DNA of 7,370 nt, taken from contig LJUA01000073.1 in the NCBI GenBank assembly GCA_001303545.1, forward strand, positions 1 through 7,370, in the 5' to 3' direction. Of this stretch, positions 1-5,878 are shown piece after piece. The notes under the pieces are model-generated. The model was given only the letters and a program-made list of their open reading frames with translations. It had not been told where the DNA came from and did no database searches. Origin of the DNA: Dehalococcoidia bacterium SM23_28_2. Its GTDB lineage: Bacteria; Chloroflexota; Dehalococcoidia; SM23-28-2. The position numbers and the translations under genes were made by a program. Each line of letters starts with the position of its first letter. Position 1 is the stretch's first letter.

Positions 1-361
1 CTCGCTGCTGCCTCCCGTAGGAGTCGGGGCCGTGTCTCAGTCCCCGTCTGGCTGATCGTCCTCTCAGACCAGCTACCCGTCGTAGGCTTGGTAGGCCGTT
101 ACCCTACCAACTACCTGATAGGCCGCAAGCCCCTCCTCCAGCGCCCGAAGGCTTTCCTCCCGGGGAACTTCCCCCCGGGAACGCATGCGGTATTAGCCCC
201 TCTTTCGAGAAGTTATCCCCCACTGGAGGGCAGGTTACTTACGTGTTACTCAGCCGTCCGCCGCTAGGTACAAAGCCGAAGCCCTGTACCTCGCTCGACT
301 TGCATGCGTAAGGCACGCCGCCAGCGTTCGTCCTGAGCCAGGATCAAACCCTCATCAGGAT
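1..361 (-). rRNA. rrs: 16S ribosomal RNA, 5' portion (3' end outside the window)
   Basis: This is the small-subunit ribosomal RNA, read on the minus strand. The reverse complement of 5-24 is the universal bacterial ACTCCTACGGGAGGCAGCAG (E. coli 338-357). The reverse complement of 341-353 is GAGGGTTTGATCC, the 5' conserved block at E. coli position 9. Counting from these anchors puts the mature 5' end near 361, so about 361 nt, covering V1-V2 and the start of V3, are present. The stem closing near E. coli 320-335 reads CGGGGAC/GCCCCG, a pairing common in Chloroflexota; this is a hint, not proof. The 5' end is accurate to a few bases because it was set by alignment to memory of E. coli. The gene follows tandem promoters and a leader at 362-575. 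Confidence 0.98.
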
Positions 362-369
362 GTTTCAAC

Positions 370-383
370 CCCGCTTACGCGGG
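370..383 (-). other. Short rRNA leader hairpin with a GTAA tetraloop
   Basis: CCCGC (379-383 read on the minus strand) pairs with GCGGG (370-374) around a GTAA loop, a stable GNRA-class tetraloop. It sits 9 nt upstream of the 16S 5' end in the spacer removed during maturation. It may help fold or process the pre-16S leader; that role is inferred. Confidence 0.5.
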
Positions 384-396
384 ACCAAAACCAAAC

Positions 397-404
397 GTAA
401 GAGC
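397..404 (-). promoter_or_regulatory. boxA-like antitermination element in the rRNA leader
   Basis: The minus strand reads GCTCTTAC, close to the lambda nut boxA core and to the rRNA boxA TGCTCTTTAACA, about 36 nt upstream of the mature 16S end. A second weaker match, CACCTTAACAA, lies at 430-440. In bacteria boxA RNA recruits NusB and NusE (S10) to keep polymerase from terminating in rRNA. Placement in the leader, downstream of both promoters, supports the call. No boxB-like hairpin was identified. Confidence 0.45.
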
Positions 405-459
405 CCACACTTTTCCTTCCGCTATTCAGTTGTTAAGGTGCCAATTCAGCCAAAAACAT

Positions 460-488
460 ACACTACGACAACAACCCGCGCTTGTCAA
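460..488 (-). promoter_or_regulatory. Second, tandem rRNA promoter P2 (candidate)
   Basis: A second perfect TTGACA (483-488) is followed after 17 bp by TAGTGT (460-465). That -10 keeps the T1, A2 and final T of the consensus but is weak in the middle. A start near 453 is predicted, 87 bp downstream of P1. Tandem promoters are common for rRNA operons. Confidence is lower than for P1 because only three of six -10 bases match. Confidence 0.55.
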
Positions 489-546
489 CCTGCGCTGACT
501 GCGCGGGCGCGTCGTAACGTGTTAATGAACCTCTGAACCGCCCTTA

Positions 547-575
547 AATATATACTAATCGGCATCACCTGTCAA
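547..575 (-). promoter_or_regulatory. rRNA operon promoter P1 (sigma-70 type)
   Basis: On the minus strand there is a perfect -35 TTGACA (570-575), a spacer of exactly 17 bp, and a -10 TATATT (547-552). This predicts a transcription start near 540 and a leader of about 180 nt to the 16S 5' end. The GC-rich stretch upstream of the -35 shows no obvious A-tract UP element. The -35 lies 27 bp after the tilS stop codon. Position and near-consensus match make a main rRNA promoter the best reading. Confidence 0.85.
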
Positions 576-602
576 GGTCTGGAAAGCGCCCGTCAACCGC
601 CT

Positions 603-2084
603 TCAGGTATGGTGCCGACGAAACCTCAGGTGCAGGACCGTTCCCGTTGGCTCCCCCACCATGGCCCGCTCGTCGATGCGATGGCCCACGACCCAGGCGA
701 TGCCCCAAGAGGTACACACCAGGGGCACTGCGTCTCGCTCGCCTCTGGGCACCTTAGCATCCACCAGATAGTCCTGGAGCTTCTTCTCGCCGCCCAGGCC
801 CAGAGGCCGAAAGCGGTCGCCGCGGCGACGACTGCGCACGGTCAGCCGGTCGCCCACCGCCTGGTAGTCCAGGAAAGCCTCGTAGGGGTCGGCACCCACC
901 TTCACCTTCCGGCCGGAGAGGATATCCGCCTCGACTAGCCAGCCGGCCAGCGTCGTTCGGCCGGGAACGGCCAACGGCGTCTCGGCGATGGGCGCGGCCT
1001 TGGGAGCCTCCTCCCGGCCCAGCATCAGCCGCACGAATTCACCGTCGACGGCGAAGGTCAGGCCGCCGGGAAGGGAGAGCTGGCCGACTGCTGGTTTGGC
1101 CAGGGCATCGACCATGGAGCGGATGTGGACGGCCTCGATCTGGCGGGCGTCGGCCAGAAGCTGCTGACAGGCAGCCAGCAACAGGCGATTCACCATGGCC
1201 GGAGACAGGTCAGCCAGCTCGGAGCGACGAAAGGTCACGCTACCCTTGTCTTCAATGGCCAGGGCAGGCCAGAAGGCCCCGGCCGTCTCCTCGAGGTAGG
1301 CCAGGTCGCTGGCGCTGGCAGCGGCCAGACGGAGAAGGGCCCCCTCGATTCTAGGGTTGTAGCGACGGAGCAGCGGCAGTAGCTCGTGGCGGATTCGGTT
1401 GCGCAAAGGCCCCAGAAGGACATTGGTGACATCCAGGCAGGGAGACAGCCCCTCCTCCTGGCAGTAGCGCTCTGTCTCCTTTCGGCTCACTTCCAGCAGA
1501 GGGCGAACGAGGAGCAGGCCCTCGTGGCCGGGGAAGGGCCAGGAGGAGGAGGGCCTCATCCCCGCCAGGCCGGCCAGGCCGCTGCCACGCACGACGTGCA
1601 TGAGCACGGTCTCCGTCTGGTCATCGGCAGTGTGGCCGGTGGCGACCGCCCTGATGCCCGCCTTCTCCGACTGCTCAGCCAGGAAGCGATAGCGAAGCTC
1701 TCGTGCCGCCTCCTCCAGCGACAGGCGCTGCTGACGAGCGTGAGCTCGCACATCGCCCTGGCCAACAACGAGAGGAAGGTCGAGCTTGGCTGCCAGCCCG
1801 GAGAGGAAGGCCTTCTCAGCCTCCCTGTCCGCCCGTCGGCGCAGGCCGTGGTCGAAGTGGGCCAGCCAGAGGTCGAGCTTCAGTGCGCCGGCGGCGGCCA
1901 GGTGGGCCAGGACCAGGAGCAGCGCGGTCGAGTCGGGGCCGCCGGAGACGGCCAGCAGCGCTCGCTCAGCGGCGGAGAATAGGCCGTGGCTCTGGATGTA
2001 GCGGAGCACTCGCCGCTCCAGCCGCTGACCAAAGCGACTGCCAGCGCGGGCTTCCGGAAGATTTTGCCCTCTCTTCGACTGCAT
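603..2084 (-). CDS. tilS: tRNA(Ile)-lysidine synthetase
   Basis: TilS is a cytoplasmic ATP-dependent enzyme that attaches lysine to C34 of the CAU anticodon of a minor tRNA-Ile, changing its identity from methionine to isoleucine. The 493-aa product has the PP-loop ATP-pyrophosphatase motif SGGPDS (47-52), HFDHGLR (76-82), TGHTADDQTETVLM (149-162) followed by GSGLAGLAGM, and LRNRIRHELLPLL (227-239). The C-terminal substrate-binding domain is intact, with GDRFRPLGLGGEKKLQDYLVDAK (422-444). Length is slightly above the usual 430-480 aa. The ATG at 2084 lacks a clear Shine-Dalgarno. An in-frame GTG at codon 26 has GGAG six bases upstream and would place SGGPDS about 21 residues in, as in other TilS proteins, so the true start may be there. 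A hairpin lies just upstream of the gene and an rRNA promoter just after it. Confidence 0.96.
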   Translation of the reverse strand: MQSKRGQNLPEARAGSRFGQRLERRVLRYIQSHGLFSAAERALLAVSGGPDSTALLLVLAHLAAAGALKLDLWLAHFDHGLRRRADREAEKAFLSGLAAKLDLPLVVGQGDVRAHARQQRLSLEEAARELRYRFLAEQSEKAGIRAVATGHTADDQTETVLMHVVRGSGLAGLAGMRPSSSWPFPGHEGLLLVRPLLEVSRKETERYCQEEGLSPCLDVTNVLLGPLRNRIRHELLPLLRRYNPRIEGALLRLAAASASDLAYLEETAGAFWPALAIEDKGSVTFRRSELADLSPAMVNRLLLAACQQLLADARQIEAVHIRSMVDALAKPAVGQLSLPGGLTFAVDGEFVRLMLGREEAPKAAPIAETPLAVPGRTTLAGWLVEADILSGRKVKVGADPYEAFLDYQAVGDRLTVRSRRRGDRFRPLGLGGEKKLQDYLVDAKVPRGERDAVPLVCTSWGIAWVVGHRIDERAMVGEPTGTVLHLRFRRHHT

Positions 2085-2096
2085 GGCGCCCGTTAT

Positions 2097-2127
2097 AGAA
2101 ACAATTGGGCGGCGCCCAGCCGCCCAA
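2097..2127 (-). terminator. Hairpin plus T-run between the division gene and tilS
   Basis: On the minus strand TTGGGCGGC (2119-2127) pairs perfectly with GCCGCCCAA (2105-2113) around a 5-nt loop. It is followed by TTGTTTCT (2097-2104). A 9-bp GC-rich stem and a T-rich 3' flank are the pattern of an intrinsic terminator. It ends the CorC-DUF2344-phosphatase-DivIC block 34 nt after the last stop codon and starts 12 bp before the tilS ATG. The T-run is interrupted by G and C, so readthrough is possible. Confidence 0.65.
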
Positions 2128-2161
2128 GCCTTTCCAACTGCTGCTGATCAGGGCCACCTGG

Positions 2162-2506
2162 CTACTGGCCGATGACGTCCTCCCACCAGCGGTCTTGCTG
2201 CTGCTCCTGCTCGATTTGCAGGCCCTCCCCTCCTACACCTTCGGCGGGGACAGGTGTTGACAGGACTATGATACCCATCTCCCCCGGGCCCACCAGGCCC
2301 AGTTCGCGCCGGGCTATCCGCTCGATGTACTCGTCGGAATTCATGTACTCTCGCAGGGCCGACAAGCGATCGTAGCGGTCCTCCAGGCCCTGTACCTCAT
2401 CGCTAAGGCTGTTCTCATCCTCCTCAAGCTGAAACGACTGGATCGCGTTGCCGACGACGGTAAATACAAGGTAGACAACCACCACTGCGGTGGCCAACAG
2501 CACCAA
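2162..2506 (-). CDS. FtsB/DivIC-family septum formation protein
   Basis: This is a small bitopic membrane protein of the FtsB/DivIC family. Such proteins form a coiled-coil complex with FtsL and FtsQ/DivIB at the division septum and help activate septal cell-wall synthesis. From the TTG at 2506 it is 114 aa. A membrane segment spans about residues 2-18 (VLLATAVVVVYLVFTVV), a charged coiled coil about 22-53, and then the family signature SDEYIERIARRELGLVGPGE (57-76). The tail is glutamine- and glutamate-rich and ends near WWEDVI. No ATG starts the frame. Reading upstream gives LSPNSWLSPRR before the membrane segment, so the native protein probably includes the two arginines. A CTG at 2537-2539 has AAGGGGG seven bases upstream and is a credible alternative start. 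It is the last gene before a terminator-like hairpin. Confidence 0.87.
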   Translation of the reverse strand: MVLLATAVVVVYLVFTVVGNAIQSFQLEEDENSLSDEVQGLEDRYDRLSALREYMNSDEYIERIARRELGLVGPGEMGIIVLSTPVPAEGVGGEGLQIEQEQQQDRWWEDVIGQ

Positions 2507-2578
2507 TCGCCTGGGCGACAGCCAGGAGTTAGGGCTCAGAAGCTCGCCCCCTTGACCAGGAAAAGCTCACCACCAGTC

Positions 2579-2641
2579 GGCAAGTTTAGCACAACCTATC
2601 AAAGCCTTACAATACCCCGGCAGCCTTTTCGCTAACTTGCC
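2579..2641 (-). repeat. Inverted repeat around the phosphatase stop codon
   Basis: GGCAAGTTTAGC (2579-2590) and GCTAACTTGCC (2631-2641) are reverse complements apart from one bulged base. In RNA from the minus strand they form an 8-bp plus 3-bp stem closing a 40-nt loop. The first arm contains the TAG stop of the histidine phosphatase gene. No T-run follows, so it does not look like a standard intrinsic terminator. An RNA-processing or stability element is possible but unproven. Confidence 0.5.
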
Positions 2642-3270
2642 GCCTTTTCTTCCCGCCAGTGGGCCTCCAGGTGGCAGGTATCGTTGAAGCTGACAACGAC
2701 GACCCGATGCCTCCCCATTTCCAGCACGCTCTTGGCGGCCACGCCATGGCGGAGGCGGCGAAAGTCGGCCAGATCCAACCCCAGGGCCCGACAGAGTAGG
2801 GTAAGGATGACGAAGTTGTGAGTGACGGCCACCACCGTCCCCTGCTGTTCCTGGCGCTCGCGTATCCTCTCGATGGCCTGCCAGGCCCTCTCCTGCACAT
2901 CGAGCAGGCGCTCGCCGCCGGGCATCGGTTCGTAGGCCGCCCGACCGCTCAGCCATAGCTGCAAGAACTGGGGATAGCGCTCGCGCAGCTCCTGAAAGCT
3001 GAGGCCCTCCATCTGGCCGATGTCCATCTCGACGAGCCCATCGTCGACCTGCACCTCCAGGCCGTGATAGGAGCCGATAGGCTCAGCGGTAGCCAGGGCC
3101 CGCTTCAGGGGGCTGGAGTAGATGGCGTCGATCGGGTCGTTCTTGAGGGAGAGCGCCAGCCGCTGGGCTTGCCAGCGCCCGTGCTCGTTCAGCTCGATAT
3201 CGGACCGCCCGAGGGCCAAGCCGGCCTTGTTGCTATCCGTCTCGCCATGCCGAGCCAGGATCAGCCGCAT
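2632..3270 (-). CDS. Histidine phosphatase family protein (phosphoglycerate mutase-like)
   Basis: This is a cytoplasmic member of the histidine phosphatase (phosphoglycerate mutase-like) superfamily, which removes phosphate through a phosphohistidine intermediate. The 212-aa product opens with LARHGETDSN, giving catalytic R7 and H8. It then has SSPLKRA with R57, the acidic EMDIG (E81), PGGE (117-120) and VTHN with the second catalytic H151. Length and layout match the CobC/GpmB-like group. The substrate cannot be read from sequence. Alpha-ribazole-phosphate (cobalamin pathway), phosphoserine and phosphoglycerate are all known in this family, and no cobalamin synthesis genes lie nearby. The ATG at 3270 follows the DUF2344 stop by 20 nt, and GGGAGAGG lies in that gap, so the two are likely co-transcribed. 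An inverted repeat covers its stop codon. Confidence 0.9.
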   Translation of the reverse strand: MRLILARHGETDSNKAGLALGRSDIELNEHGRWQAQRLALSLKNDPIDAIYSSPLKRALATAEPIGSYHGLEVQVDDGLVEMDIGQMEGLSFQELRERYPQFLQLWLSGRAAYEPMPGGERLLDVQERAWQAIERIRERQEQQGTVVAVTHNFVILTLLCRALGLDLADFRRLRHGVAAKSVLEMGRHRVVVVSFNDTCHLEAHWREEKAAS

Positions 3271-3290
3271 TGGCCTAACCCAACCTCTCC

Positions 3291-3986
3291 CTATCCCGGC
3301 TGCCCGTGGCGACGCCAGGCCTGGACGGCGGGAGAGGTCTCCTCCAGTATGAGCCTGCGACGGTGGATGCGCAGGGGCGGCTCGCTGAAGCCGAGGGCGG
3401 CCGCCACCTGCTCGGCCCGACCGGAGCCCTGGCTGTCGGTGCGCAGGCGCATCCCCAGGCTACAGAGGCCATCGCCGACGCTCTCCAGCCAGAGGTCGTG
3501 CACCAGCGCGCGCAGGTCATAGCGGCGCATCTCCTTGTCCCGCTGATGCTGCCAGGGCAGCGATTCGGTCGCCAGAAGCTGGGCCAGCGCCTCCTGCACC
3601 TCCTCGCCCGAGCGCTCGCTGGGCACATCCACCTGATACTCCGACCAGCGCACCTGCGATTGCAGCGACGGTAGACCCAGGCCGACCTCCCGCACCTCGC
3701 GGATAGCCATGCTCACCGGAATCTGCTGGCTAACGGCCTTGATGAAGTCATAGGGAGTGACCCGCTGGGAGAGATAAACATCCATCAGCTCGCCGGAGCT
3801 GGTAACGCCCACCGGCAAGGGAGCGGCCAAGGAGATACGAGGGCTGGGGCTGTACCCCTCGGAGTAGGCCAGGGGGATCGCCGCCCGCCGAAGGGCTCGC
3901 TCCCAGAAGCGCATGAGGTCCAGGTGAGTGATGTACTTGACCTCCTCGCCGCGGCAGAAGGTGACCCGAAGTCGTTGAACCTTCAT
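3291..3986 (-). CDS. DUF2344 / TIGR03936 radical-SAM-associated protein
   Basis: This 231-aa protein matches the DUF2344 family (TIGR03936, radical SAM-linked protein). It has RVTFCRGEEVKYITHLDLMR (7-26), AYSEGYSPSPRISLAAPLPVG (40-60) and GELMDVYL (65-72). A C-terminal segment, KEMRRYDLRALVHDLWLE (151-168), is also typical. In many bacteria the domain is fused to, or encoded next to, a B12-binding radical SAM protein; its biochemical role is not settled. Here it is a separate protein with no radical SAM gene in view, as in other stand-alone versions. The ATG abuts the TAG of the upstream CorC-like gene with no gap, so translation is probably coupled; only a weak GGTG-type ribosome site precedes it. 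The family call is firm and the function is open. Confidence 0.9.
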   Translation of the reverse strand: MKVQRLRVTFCRGEEVKYITHLDLMRFWERALRRAAIPLAYSEGYSPSPRISLAAPLPVGVTSSGELMDVYLSQRVTPYDFIKAVSQQIPVSMAIREVREVGLGLPSLQSQVRWSEYQVDVPSERSGEEVQEALAQLLATESLPWQHQRDKEMRRYDLRALVHDLWLESVGDGLCSLGMRLRTDSQGSGRAEQVAAALGFSEPPLRIHRRRLILEETSPAVQAWRRHGQPG

Positions 3987-5309
3987 CTACAGTCGCGTCA
4001 CCAGCACGCGCTCGATCTTGCGACCGCTCATGCGGGTGACTACCAGGCTCAAAGTATCGTTATAGGAGAACTTTTCCCCCTCGCGGGGAATGTGGCCGAG
4101 CTGATTGAGCACGAAGCCGGCCACCGTCTCGTACTCCCCCTCCGGCAGGCCTAGCTCTAGCTCCTCGTTGGCGTCGTGGATGCTCATACCGCCGTCCACC
4201 TGGACGGTGCGCTCATCCACCGCCTCGAACTCCCGCTCACGGGGGCGAAGCTCGTCGCCCACGTCGCCGACGAGCTCCTCCAGCAGCAGCTCGCTGGTAA
4301 CGATGCCGGCCGTACCGCCGTACTCATCGACCACGATGGCCATCTGGTGGCCATCCCGCTGCATCTCCCAGAAGAGAGGGCCGATGGCCTTGGTCTCGGG
4401 CACGTAGAAGGCCTGCCGCATGCAGGTCTCGATGGGGCTGCCGCTGTCCACCTCTTTGCGGGAGAGGCCGCGCAGGACGTCCTTTATGCCCACGATGCCG
4501 ATCACGTTGTCGATGCCGTCGCTGTAGACGGGGAAGCGAGAGTGGGGGTGCTCGGCGAAGATGCGATAGAAGTCGCCGATGGTGGTGCCCCTCTCCAGCC
4601 AGATCACCTCCGTGCGGGGCACCATCACCTCGTTGACCTGGCGCTCGCGGAAGCGGAAGACCCGCTCCAGCAGCTCGCCCTCCTCCTGGCGAAGCGCCCC
4701 TTCGATGGTGCTCAGGTCGATGAGCATGCGCAGCTCGGCCTCGGTGACCGTGAGGCGACGAGACTGCTTGGCCAGGCCGAGGAGGCGGGAAAGGGCGTTG
4801 GGAGCGAGGGCAAGGAAGCGGACGACCGGCGTGAGGAGGATGACCACCATCTCCACCGGCCGAGCGGCCAGCAGAGCATAGCGCTCGCCCGCACGCACGG
4901 CGAGGATCTTGGGGGTCATCTCCCCGAAGATGACAGCCACCAGGGTCATGATGATCGGCGCTAGCACGATGCCCACGGTGCCCATCAGGTCTATGGCTAT
5001 GGTCGTGCCCAGGGCGGTGGCGATGATGACGAAGGCGTTCTGGCCGAGGATGACGACGGCGAAGAAGCGGTCCTCCTGCGCCCGCAGTCGCTCCAGGGCC
5101 TGCGCTCCCTTGCTGCCCTGCTCGGCCAGGTGACGGACGCGGATACGCTCGGAGGCAAGGATCACGGCCTCGGCGCTGGTGAAGAAGGCGAACAAAAGGA
5201 GGCTTACGGCCAGGGCAACGAAGTTGACGGCGAGCATGCCGCCACTCAGGGACAGCGTTTCCTGACGGGGAATGTCGAGGGCCGCCCCGAACGGGCCGCC
5301 TATGTACAT
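3987..5309 (-). CDS. CNNM/CorC (HlyC/CorC) family membrane protein with CBS domains
   Basis: This 440-aa protein belongs to the DUF21-CBS-CorC family, members of which are linked to magnesium or cobalt transport or resistance. The DUF21 membrane domain spans about 25-180. It has hydrophobic stretches near 27-46, 83-103 and 111-130, FFTSAEAVILASE at 42-54, and the GEMTPK signature (129-134). A CBS pair follows, with VMVPRTEV (228-235), HSRFPVYSD (256-264) and VVDEYGGTAGIVTSE (326-340), then EELVGDVGDE. The C-terminal CorC_HlyC transporter-associated domain begins near VDGG (371-374) and contains EYETVAGFVLNQLGHIP. The old hemolysin label for the family is misleading. The ATG at 5309 has no Shine-Dalgarno. 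Met25, just before the first membrane helix, is an alternative start. An extended -10 promoter lies about 80 nt upstream, making this the likely first gene of a four-gene block. Confidence 0.92.
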   Translation of the reverse strand: MYIGGPFGAALDIPRQETLSLSGGMLAVNFVALAVSLLLFAFFTSAEAVILASERIRVRHLAEQGSKGAQALERLRAQEDRFFAVVILGQNAFVIIATALGTTIAIDLMGTVGIVLAPIIMTLVAVIFGEMTPKILAVRAGERYALLAARPVEMVVILLTPVVRFLALAPNALSRLLGLAKQSRRLTVTEAELRMLIDLSTIEGALRQEEGELLERVFRFRERQVNEVMVPRTEVIWLERGTTIGDFYRIFAEHPHSRFPVYSDGIDNVIGIVGIKDVLRGLSRKEVDSGSPIETCMRQAFYVPETKAIGPLFWEMQRDGHQMAIVVDEYGGTAGIVTSELLLEELVGDVGDELRPREREFEAVDERTVQVDGGMSIHDANEELELGLPEGEYETVAGFVLNQLGHIPREGEKFSYNDTLSLVVTRMSGRKIERVLVTRL

Positions 5310-5355
5310 TACTGGAGGTTCAGCCCCTTTCTCAAAGGTCTCCGGTCGTCTGCGG

Positions 5356-5386
5356 AAAGAACAAATCGGCGATGCCAGGCCGCCGA
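5356..5386 (-). terminator. Hairpin plus T-rich run in the CorC-like gene's 5' leader
   Basis: On the minus strand TCGGCG (5381-5386) pairs with CGCCGA (5366-5371) across a 9-nt loop. It is followed at once by TTTGTTCTTT (5356-5365). This has the shape of an intrinsic terminator, though the stem is only 6 bp. It lies downstream of the predicted start at 5389. It could therefore terminate read-through from the mutase operon, attenuate the CorC-like transcript, or both. A small CCTTT-GAG-AAAGG hairpin follows at 5326-5338. Confidence 0.45.
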
Positions 5387-5395
5387 CCTACCGTG

Positions 5396-5423
5396 ATCAT
5401 AGCACATTGGCCTCAGGTTTCAA
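5396..5423 (-). promoter_or_regulatory. Extended -10 sigma-70 promoter for the CorC-DivIC block
   Basis: The minus strand has TTGAAA (5418-5423), a 16-bp spacer, and TATGAT (5396-5401) preceded by TG plus one base, the extended -10 element. The start is predicted at an A near 5389, giving an 80-nt leader to the ATG at 5309. The promoter begins 20 bp after the stop of the mutase small-subunit gene, so it separates the two blocks. Confidence 0.72.
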
Positions 5424-5443
5424 AGAAGGGGCTGCAGTATCGC

Positions 5444-5851
5444 CTACTGGACGCGAGAGGTGATGTTGGCCCGCACCCAGGCCACGATCTCGTCGGTGGA
5501 GGCGCCCGGCCCGAAGATGGCCCGGAAGCCCGCCTTCTGGAGAGCGGGGATGTCCTCCTGGGGGATGATACCGCCGCCCAGAAGGGCAACGTCGTCCAGG
5601 CCGCGCTTCCTCATCTCCTCCGCCACGCGAGGGAAGAGCTCCATGTGCGCCCCCGAAAGGATGGACAGGCCCACCAGGTCGACGTCCTCCTGGAGGGCCG
5701 CCTCGGCGACCATCTCCGGCGTCTGGCGGAGGCCGGTGTAGACCACCTCCAGGCCGGCGTCGCGCAGCGCTCGTGCCACCACCTTGGCCCCCCGGTCGTG
5801 ACCGTCCAGGCCCGTTTTGGCAATAAGGACTTTGATCTTACCCTTCGTCAT
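5444..5851 (-). CDS. Methylmalonyl-CoA mutase small (cobalamin-binding) subunit
   Basis: This 135-aa protein is a free-standing B12-binding domain of the acyl-CoA mutase C-terminal type (TIGR00640). It holds adenosylcobalamin for the mutase that interconverts (R)-methylmalonyl-CoA and succinyl-CoA. The DxHxxG motif is at D16-H18-G21 (TGLDGHDRG), with H18 the expected lower axial ligand of cobalt. SxL follows at S63-L65 (GLSILSGAH) and the glycine-rich LLGGGIIP at 90-97. The length matches the stand-alone subunit rather than a fused mutase. The ATG at 5851 has GAGG five bases upstream. It is the last gene of the operon that begins with the large subunit at the window's right end. Split subunits are known in archaea and Chloroflexota. 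An isobutyryl- or 2-hydroxyisobutyryl-CoA mutase subunit is the main alternative, but the epimerase neighbour favours methylmalonyl-CoA. Confidence 0.93.
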   Translation of the reverse strand: MTKGKIKVLIAKTGLDGHDRGAKVVARALRDAGLEVVYTGLRQTPEMVAEAALQEDVDLVGLSILSGAHMELFPRVAEEMRKRGLDDVALLGGGIIPQEDIPALQKAGFRAIFGPGASTDEIVAWVRANITSRVQ

Positions 5852-5878
5852 AGCTACCTCGTTGGACAGCCCGTTGCC

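Noticed and set aside
591..596. An additional TTGACG upstream of P1 as a third rRNA promoter
   Set aside because: No -10-like hexamer is found 16-18 bp downstream; that position holds the P1 -35 sequence.
1386..1982. Plus-strand open frame of 198 codons inside tilS
   Set aside because: It lies wholly opposite conserved TilS motifs and has low-complexity composition, so it is a shadow frame.
2507..2631. A tRNA or small RNA gene in the 125-nt gap before the division gene
   Set aside because: I found no tRNA arms or T-loop sequence on either strand, only the inverted repeat listed.
2632..3270. Calling the histidine phosphatase CobC (alpha-ribazole phosphatase) because a B12 enzyme lies nearby
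   Set aside because: The catalytic residues are shared by the whole superfamily, and no cobalamin synthesis gene is in the window.
4176..4964. Plus-strand open frame of 262 codons opposite the CorC-like gene
   Set aside because: It is a histidine-, aspartate- and alanine-rich shadow of a strongly conserved gene and shows no motif of its own.
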